A stretch of 64,000 bases of DNA from a virus, in IMG/VR virus record IMGVR_UViG_3300022921_001344, positions 1 to 64,000 of that record. The stretch is one strand, 5' to 3'. A program made the translations under genes and the position numbers. Shown one piece after another: positions 58,447 through 64,000 of the stretch. The stretch's first letter is position 1. Each line of letters starts with the position of its first letter. The notes below the pieces were generated by a model. It had not been told where the DNA came from. It worked only from the letters and a program-made list of their open reading frames with translations, and did no database searches.

Positions 58447-59091
58447 TTAAATTCTTTCTATGTATTCAATTTGCTGTATGATGTCATCATAACATAGTTT
58501 AAGAAAAGGAACATGTTCGTCAAACTCTTCTTTACTGCAATAAAGGTAATTAGAAAAATAACTGTAATTTGTTACATAATTTGAATACCATTGTTTATTT
58601 TCAAAATTATTATCAATATATTCTATAAAATTTTTAATAGTATCAATGTATTCAGAGCCTGTATTCATATTATGAATAGATAATTTTACATTATACTTTC
58701 CATAAAATAATTTAGGCCTAAAAATATTTTTTATTTTATATCTAGATGGGTCTTTTTTGATTAATACATTAAAATGTGTTTCAGTTACAGGCCCAAAAAC
58801 TTTTATTACATGTGTACCATATACATCTAAAAATTTATTTAGAGCATCTTTATTTCTAAAATAGACTCGGAAATTTTTAGAGGAAAATTTTGGTTTAAAG
58901 TCTTGATAGGAAAAATTATCATACAACCAAGAATTTATTTCTGTTATAAGTTTTATATCGTAAAATACATCATTGCCTGGCATGTCAACTCTATAAAAAT
59001 AATAATCATAATAAACTTTATCAGAAGGCTCTAAGTTACAAGTATCCTTACTTAAAATAAAATCCTTACTTTGCAACAACGTATTCATCAT
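58447..59091 (-). CDS. Hypothetical protein, 214 aa
   Basis: 214 residues, very rich in Tyr, Phe, Asn and Asp; no family recognised. It starts 26 bases inside the clpA-like gene and so is co-translated with it. Possibly a substrate or adaptor, by position only. Confidence 0.62.
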   Translation of the reverse strand: MMNTLLQSKDFILSKDTCNLEPSDKVYYDYYFYRVDMPGNDVFYDIKLITEINSWLYDNFSYQDFKPKFSSKNFRVYFRNKDALNKFLDVYGTHVIKVFGPVTETHFNVLIKKDPSRYKIKNIFRPKLFYGKYNVKLSIHNMNTGSEYIDTIKNFIEYIDNNFENKQWYSNYVTNYSYFSNYLYCSKEEFDEHVPFLKLCYDDIIQQIEYIERI

Positions 59092-61252
59092 CTATATAAT
59101 CAACAGTAAGTGATACATCTTTAAGATCTTCAAATAATATCTTTTTACTTAGTGGCTTTTTAACCTTATCCTCAAATAATCTTTTTAATGGTCTTGCACC
59201 CATAGTAGGCTCATATCCATCTTCAGATAATTGTTTAATAGCATTCTTTGTAGCAATAATTTTAATACCTGATTTATTTTCTTGTAGTAATTCATTGGTT
59301 TCTTTGATAAGCCTTTTAACAATTTTAACCATAAGTGTTGGCTCTAACTTATTAAATGTTACTGTAGCATCTAATCTGTTTCTAAATTCAGGTGAGAAGA
59401 ATTTATTTACAGCAGAACTAATTGCTTTAGTTTTTGTTTGATCTCCAAAACCTATTTTGAGACTTTCGGCATCTGTGGCTCCTAAGTTAGAAGTCATTAA
59501 TAATATTACATTGGTAAAATCTACAACTTTGCCTGTTGCACCTGTAAGTCTACCATCGTCCATTACTTGTAGCAACACTTGTAATACTTCTGGTGCGGCT
59601 TTCTCTACTTCATCTAGTAGCAACACACAATTAGGATTCTCTTCTACTTCAGCAAGTAATTGTCCTTGCCCCATCTTACCTTCAGCATGTCCTACATATC
59701 CTGGAGGGGCACCAATCAGTTTACTTACACTATGACGTTCTTGATATTCACTCATATCAAATTTAACCAATTTACTCTCCATTTCTTTTGCAAGAGTCTT
59801 TGCTGTTTCTGTTTTACCTGTACCTGTAGGTCCAACTAATAAAAAACTTCCTATAGGTTTATTTGTTTCTCGTAATCCGGATTTACTTACAATTACTGAT
59901 TCAACAATTTTATCAATTGCTTCGTCCTGCCCAAATACAGTTTGTTTCATTCTGTAATCCAAACTTTTAAATGAATCTGTTTTTTCAATATCTATTACCT
60001 CTGTGCCTATTTTAGATATTTTAGAAACAACTGCAACAATATCTTTTATGTCCACGTTTTTATCGTTCCTGAGCTTCACAGACGCTCCTGCGGCGTCTAT
60101 AACATCTAATGCCTTATCAGGGAAGTATTTGTTTTTAATATATCTATCACATAATTCTACAGATTTTATGATTGTATCTTTATTATAAGTTACCTTATGA
60201 AACTCCTCGTATTGTGATTTTAAACCTAAACATATTTCTTTGGTTTCATCTACAGATGTTTCCTCTATATCAATCCTTGCAAATCTACGCATTAAGGCTC
60301 TATCTTTCTCAAAACTATTTGCAAATTCATCTGGTGTTGTTGCACCTATAGTTAAAAGTCTACCACTACCTAATACAGGCTTTAATATATTTGCAACGTC
60401 AACACTTCCATTACCTGTGCTACCTGCACCCATAATCATGTGTATTTCATCTATAAACAATACTGCATCAGGTGTCTTTTCTAATGTTTTAAGTAACTGC
60501 TTAATCCTTTCCTCAAAGTCACCTCTGTACCTAGTGCCGGCAAGTAAATCAGAAACATTTAAACTATATACAATTTTGTTTTTTAATAACTTAGGAACAT
60601 CACCATCAACAATACGTTTTGCAAGTCCTTCTGCTATTGCTGTTTTACCAACACCAGGTTCACCTACAAGCACACAGTTATTTTTCTTACGTCTAGCAAG
60701 TATGTGAACTAAATCACTTACTTCTTCAGCTCTACCAATAAGTGGGTCTATCCTTTTGTCCAATGCTTCTTGATTTAAATTCTTTGTAAATTCTTGTAAA
60801 ATTTCTTTGGATTTTTTTGCAACATGAGAATTTTCAAAATAATTTACAATCACTGCTTTTTCTAATCCATTTAGTTCACAATAATACTTTGCATAGGATT
60901 CGTTTTGACTTAATACACTTAACAGCATATCCATAGGTTCTATAATATCTTTTCCTCTAAAAACAGCATTTGCTAAGGCTCTTTGAATGACTTCCTCTAC
61001 ACCAACAGTTCTTCTAGGAGCACCTTTAGAACCGTTCTGAGGTATTAAATCGTTTTCTTTAGAAGTTAAATAAGTTTCTAAATCTGATTTTATAAGATCG
61101 GATTCTATTTCCATATCATTACAAATCTTTTTGACCTGTGTATTGTCAAGTAACATGTACATCACATGTTCAACTGTAACGTATTCATGATTTTGTCTTA
61201 AAGCATAATCCATTGCTTTTTGTAAAATATTTTCTATTGCTTTGTAATCCAT
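59066..61252 (-). CDS. ClpA-type AAA+ unfoldase with ClpP-docking loop
   Basis: 728 residues (E. coli ClpA 758). N-domain to about 145. AAA1 has GEPGVGKTA and VLFIDEIHMI; AAA2 has GPTGTGKTE and VLLLDEVEKA, sensor SNLGA and PEFRNRLD. Between them in AAA2, near residue 598, the loop LKIGFGDQ gives an IGF tripeptide, the family's ClpP-docking signal. All ATPase motifs are intact. It should unfold proteins and feed a ClpP ring; no clpP is in the window, so the host enzyme would be used. One base separates it from dnaJ. Confidence 0.88.
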   Translation of the reverse strand: MDYKAIENILQKAMDYALRQNHEYVTVEHVMYMLLDNTQVKKICNDMEIESDLIKSDLETYLTSKENDLIPQNGSKGAPRRTVGVEEVIQRALANAVFRGKDIIEPMDMLLSVLSQNESYAKYYCELNGLEKAVIVNYFENSHVAKKSKEILQEFTKNLNQEALDKRIDPLIGRAEEVSDLVHILARRKKNNCVLVGEPGVGKTAIAEGLAKRIVDGDVPKLLKNKIVYSLNVSDLLAGTRYRGDFEERIKQLLKTLEKTPDAVLFIDEIHMIMGAGSTGNGSVDVANILKPVLGSGRLLTIGATTPDEFANSFEKDRALMRRFARIDIEETSVDETKEICLGLKSQYEEFHKVTYNKDTIIKSVELCDRYIKNKYFPDKALDVIDAAGASVKLRNDKNVDIKDIVAVVSKISKIGTEVIDIEKTDSFKSLDYRMKQTVFGQDEAIDKIVESVIVSKSGLRETNKPIGSFLLVGPTGTGKTETAKTLAKEMESKLVKFDMSEYQERHSVSKLIGAPPGYVGHAEGKMGQGQLLAEVEENPNCVLLLDEVEKAAPEVLQVLLQVMDDGRLTGATGKVVDFTNVILLMTSNLGATDAESLKIGFGDQTKTKAISSAVNKFFSPEFRNRLDATVTFNKLEPTLMVKIVKRLIKETNELLQENKSGIKIIATKNAIKQLSEDGYEPTMGARPLKRLFEDKVKKPLSKKILFEDLKDVSLTVDYIDDEYVVAK

Positions 61253-61253
61253 A

Positions 61254-62048
61254 TTAAATTTCCGATTTAATTATATTTAATGCTTCTATATGCTCTTTTT
61301 TTGTAATATCCGGCATAACAAAATTAACTATTATATATAAATTTCCTATACCTCCAGTTCTAGGATTAGCCATTCCTAATCCTCTCAAAGTAAGTTTATG
61401 TCCAGGATATATACCTTGCGGTACCCTTACACTAAACTTTCTTCCGTCCAGATGTGTAATATCAATATCACAACCTGTAAGAGCATCTAATACATTTATA
61501 TCTTTACGCAAATATAAATGATCATCTTCTCTACCCCAATCCTGAGGATAATCTATTAATATCCTAACAATTAAATTTCCTCGAGGCAGTTCCTTAATTC
61601 TTTGAGGTCCTTTACCAGCAACTCTCAATTTGGTTCCTTCTCTTATACCTTGAGGTATATTAAGATTAATTGTAACATCATCTGTATCAATTACAACATC
61701 TTTACCAGTATATGCATCAAGTAAACTAATTGTAACATTTACAAGCCCGTCAGGATTCTTTGTAGGTTGTCTTCTTACTCCAAAGATATCTCCAAAGATA
61801 TCTCCAAATGGACTTCCCTCACCAAAAGGATCTCCGCCTTGGCCAAACTGTCCAAAAGGATTAGGATTATCATACTGAGCACGTTGTTGTGGATCACTTA
61901 GTGTATCGTATGCCGCCTGAACCCTTTTGAACTGTTCTTGATCACCACCTTTATCAGGATGATGCTTACTCGCTAGTTTGCGGTATGCCTTCTTAATATC
62001 CTGTTGACTAGCGTCTTTGCTTACGCCAAGTGTTTCGTAGTGATCCAT
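61254..62048 (-). CDS. DnaJ/CbpA-type co-chaperone
   Basis: 264 residues. J-domain with HPD (His30-Asp32), a Gly/Phe-rich linker (about 66-90) and a C-terminal substrate-binding domain ([37 protein letters not shown]). No zinc finger, so class II (CbpA-like). It would stimulate the host DnaK. Together with the ClpA-like gene it forms a protein-handling operon with its own early promoter. Confidence 0.9.
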   Translation of the reverse strand: MDHYETLGVSKDASQQDIKKAYRKLASKHHPDKGGDQEQFKRVQAAYDTLSDPQQRAQYDNPNPFGQFGQGGDPFGEGSPFGDIFGDIFGVRRQPTKNPDGLVNVTISLLDAYTGKDVVIDTDDVTINLNIPQGIREGTKLRVAGKGPQRIKELPRGNLIVRILIDYPQDWGREDDHLYLRKDINVLDALTGCDIDITHLDGRKFSVRVPQGIYPGHKLTLRGLGMANPRTGGIGNLYIIVNFVMPDITKKEHIEALNIIKSEI

Positions 62049-62054
62049 AATGTT

Positions 62055-62083
62055 ATTATACTGTCTTTTAGTTTAGAAGTCAA
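62055..62083 (-). promoter_or_regulatory. Sigma70-like promoter of the dnaJ-clpA operon
   Basis: Minus strand TTGACT, 17 bases, TATAAT, only 6 bases before the ATG at 62048, immediately after the terminator of the TonB receptor gene. Confidence 0.75.
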
Positions 62084-62086
62084 GAA

Positions 62087-62109
62087 AAAGGGTGCCAAAA
62101 ACACCCTTT
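62087..62109 (-). terminator. Rho-independent terminator after the TonB receptor gene
   Basis: Minus strand AAAGGGTG, loop TTTTTGG, CACCCTTT then TTCTT: an 8-bp stem, 20 bases after the stop at 62129. Confidence 0.82.
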
Positions 62110-62128
62110 ATTCTGTTCTTGGTATCGT

Positions 62129-64000
62129 TTAGAAAACGTATTTAAGTCCAAGTTGTAAACGGTAAGTACTTCTATAGTAATTGGTAACTTGGTTATCAAT
62201 TCTATCTATGTTCATACCATAAGCAGGTCTGTATTCATAAGACCAACTACCATCACCATTGTTGATAGGAGTTGCTTCTGCAATACTTCTTGCTGTTCCG
62301 TTTGCTTTGGTTTGTTTACCCCAATCGCTATCAAGCAAGTTGAGTAAGTTTTCAACATCAAGTGTAATTATAAATTTATCCTTGTCTGTTAAACCTAACC
62401 CAGGAAGTTCCTGTGTAAATTTAAAGTCAAGTCTATAATTCCAATCTGTTTCAAACTCATTAATTGGTGCAAAACCACCTGCGTATGCTCTCAAGCCTGA
62501 AGCATCAAGGTACGCATTAAAGTCGTCTGCAAACCAACTTGGTATAATTACGTCAGTTCCAGATCCGTCTGGGACATAGAATGCCGCAGTTTCGTCTCTT
62601 GTTGACTCTCTGTCAAGACCCCATAGAGCACCATCTTTGTATTGTCCTAATGTGTATGAGAAAGGCTCACCACTAATAGCACTTACAATAAATGTAAATC
62701 TACTTGGAGAATTTTCAAACCAATTAGCAGTATAGTTACCTACAAAACTAAATGTGTGTTCTCTTTCGTAAACTGATCTATGTAGTACATCTTCATTAAA
62801 GTCATCATACTTAGTAGTATACTTAAAGTTAGAAATGTTTCTACTTGAAGTTAAGTTACCAACAGTATCAACATCTTGCCATGTGTAGTTTGCATAAAAA
62901 TCAAACCCATTGTCAAATGCTTTACTTACACTAACTGCAAACAATTCGCTTTCGCCTTTGTCTGTGTTAGTTAGTAACATGTCGTAACCTCTATAATCAT
63001 AGAAACGTTCCATTGCTTTACTACATAAACTATAGTCTGCGTATATATCTCTGCCATCTGGTCCAACACCAATTGGTAAGTTGGTAACAGGAATATCACA
63101 ATTGGCTACACCGGCAAATGCTGGGTTACCAAGTCTAAGTTGTTTGTAGTGTAAGTCTTTGTCAGTTCTAGTCATTAAGAAGTCTGCACTCATGTAGTAT
63201 CCATCGCCCATTACCCAATCAGCACCTACAGAAAGTTTTAACTCTCTTGGTAACTCAAAGTTTGGATCTAGGATATCTGCAAATGCAGGTCTAAAACCTT
63301 CCTGACCAGGTTGGTAAATGTATTGATCAAATACTGATGTATCAAAACCATCGAACCCTGCGGCCGCTGATAATGGTACGTTAGCATTTTGGATACCGAT
63401 ACCGTCATTACTGAAAGTACCACCCATCCATACATTTGGTCTACCACCTGTAAAGTATCCAGCACCACCTCTGAACGTTAGTTCTTGGAAAGCACCGAAG
63501 TCGTCTGCGTCATAAACAAAACTTACTCTAGGTAAAAATACATCTTTACCGTCTAGGCTGACATCATTTCTGATACCATAATAGCCGTTAAGTGTATCAT
63601 TATACTTAGGTGCATCGTCCATTGAGATTTTCTCATAACGTGCGCCGTAGTTAAGTGTAAGTCTATCACTGTAATCCCAAGTATCTTGAACATAGTAACT
63701 AGTAGTTTCTATTTCAAAGAAAGCGGCACCATCGGCTGGATTACCACTTGGGGAGTTTCTATAGTCAATGCTATAAGGATTCTTGTTTTCAAAGTCCTCA
63801 ATACTTGCGTATTCAAGAACACCGTCTGAGTATGCAACGAACCCGTTTGCTACATCAACACCATTTTTAGAAATACCTGCAACCAATTCGTGTGAGCCAA
63901 TTAAGTATGATAATTCAAACTCTAGTTCACTTGATTGTGTTTCTAAAAAGTTGTAATGTCTAAATGGATCAGGTCCTACTAGGACTTGTGGTCCTCTATC
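62129..64000 (-). CDS. TonB-dependent receptor, C-terminal barrel (5' cut by window edge)
   Basis: 624 residues, open to the window edge. Sequence alternates aromatic strands and loops: TSYYVQDTWDYSDRLTLNYGARYE, RELKLSVGADW, FDFYANYTWQDVDT, FIITLDVENLLNLLDSDWG and a final LQLGLKYVF ending in Phe, the outer-membrane insertion signal. This matches the barrel of Oar-like TonB-dependent receptors. Plug domain and signal would be beyond the edge. Codon use and higher GC resemble the tail-fibre genes. Its own terminator follows. A phage-encoded receptor could feed the host, exclude other phages, or be a captured host gene. Confidence 0.82.
   Translation of the reverse strand, partial: DRGPQVLVGPDPFRHYNFLETQSSELEFELSYLIGSHELVAGISKNGVDVANGFVAYSDGVLEYASIEDFENKNPYSIDYRNSPSGNPADGAAFFEIETTSYYVQDTWDYSDRLTLNYGARYEKISMDDAPKYNDTLNGYYGIRNDVSLDGKDVFLPRVSFVYDADDFGAFQELTFRGGAGYFTGGRPNVWMGGTFSNDGIGIQNANVPLSAAAGFDGFDTSVFDQYIYQPGQEGFRPAFADILDPNFELPRELKLSVGADWVMGDGYYMSADFLMTRTDKDLHYKQLRLGNPAFAGVANCDIPVTNLPIGVGPDGRDIYADYSLCSKAMERFYDYRGYDMLLTNTDKGESELFAVSVSKAFDNGFDFYANYTWQDVDTVGNLTSSRNISNFKYTTKYDDFNEDVLHRSVYEREHTFSFVGNYTANWFENSPSRFTFIVSAISGEPFSYTLGQYKDGALWGLDRESTRDETAAFYVPDGSGTDVIIPSWFADDFNAYLDASGLRAYAGGFAPINEFETDWNYRLDFKFTQELPGLGLTDKDKFIITLDVENLLNLLDSDWGKQTKANGTARSIAEATPINNGDGSWSYEYRPAYGMNIDRIDNQVTNYYRSTYRLQLGLKYVF

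Noticed and set aside
1-64000. A bacterial chromosome fragment (because of ClpA, DnaJ, cytochrome c, TonB receptor and lipoprotein)
   Set aside because: gp43-like polymerase, gp45-like clamp, late promoters and fibre genes run throughout, and the bacterial-type genes are embedded in or adjoin them with the same promoter and terminator styles. A chimeric join near 62.1 kb cannot be fully excluded.
1-64000. tRNA genes, CRISPR arrays, integrase or insertion sequences
   Set aside because: No cloverleaf with a T-loop and acceptor end, no regular spacer array and no transposase or integrase motif was seen while reading both strands.
1-64000. Bacteroidota host (suggested by the Oar-like receptor)
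   Set aside because: Promoters with TTGACA/TATAAT boxes and strong Shine-Dalgarno sites are unlike the Bacteroidota pattern. A proteobacterial host fits better.

Overview
The window looks like part of the genome of a large T4-like (myovirus-type, Caudoviricetes) marine phage with a Gram-negative host. The evidence is a complete T4-type family B DNA polymerase (gp43-like, 894 aa), a gp45-like sliding clamp, a T4 RNase H/FEN-type nuclease, a DsbA-like small DNA-binding protein, three very long tail-fibre/virion proteins (one collagen-like), a histone-like small protein typical of T4-like marine phages, dense overlapping genes, AT-rich composition, and many copies of a T4-type late promoter (consensus TATAAATA; here mostly GATAAATA or GTTAAATA). 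Early/middle genes carry TTGACA-N16/17-TATAAT promoters and strong AGGAG ribosome sites. This favours a proteobacterial rather than a Bacteroidota host. The exact host cannot be read from the sequence. Both window edges cut a gene. No tRNA, CRISPR array, integrase or insertion sequence was seen.

Layout. (1) 1-16555, plus strand: one tightly packed unit with six radical SAM proteins, all of an unusual N-terminal SPASM/twitch type, interleaved with a UDP-sugar dehydrogenase, a glycosyltransferase-like protein, a 2-oxoglutarate oxygenase, a carbamoyltransferase, a 1280-residue protein made of twelve glycosyltransferase-like repeats, and a methyltransferase. This is the best candidate for an undescribed system: a phage-borne pathway that builds or modifies a glycan or peptide. 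(2) 16556-20937, minus strand: an outer-surface lipoprotein with FG-GAP repeats, a SWIM protein, a winged-helix protein and a MoxR ATPase, the last three with strong early promoters. (3) 21015-25997, minus: small phage proteins, a membrane-anchored cytochrome c with a glutaredoxin, a cold-shock protein and the FEN-type nuclease. (4) 25990-35111, minus: 7-deazaguanine genes (queE, folE, queD, and a dpdA-like transglycosylase), with GalE, a glycosyltransferase and a phosphoribosyltransferase, pointing to modified DNA. (5) 35115-40464, minus: sliding clamp, DNA polymerase, DsbA-like protein, 2OG oxygenase and small proteins. (6) 40548-48375: mostly minus small proteins, a VWA metallopeptidase-like partner for MoxR, an HAD nucleotidase, and two plus-strand genes that start directly at late promoters. 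(7) 48606-58414, minus: tail-fibre and virion genes under late promoters. (8) 58447-62048, minus: a ClpA-type unfoldase and a DnaJ-type co-chaperone. (9) 62129-64000, minus: the barrel of a TonB-dependent receptor, cut by the window edge.

How it may work together (inference): region 4 would protect phage DNA by base modification. Region 1, with GalE, UGD and several transferases, would make or decorate a surface or virion glycan or peptide. ClpA and DnaJ would redirect host proteolysis and folding. The cytochrome c, lipoprotein and TonB receptor would alter the host envelope during infection. Two regulatory classes are visible: early sigma70-like promoters on replication and AAA+ genes, and T4-type late promoters on virion and selected modification genes. 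Some of the late promoters appear to start transcription exactly at the ATG.
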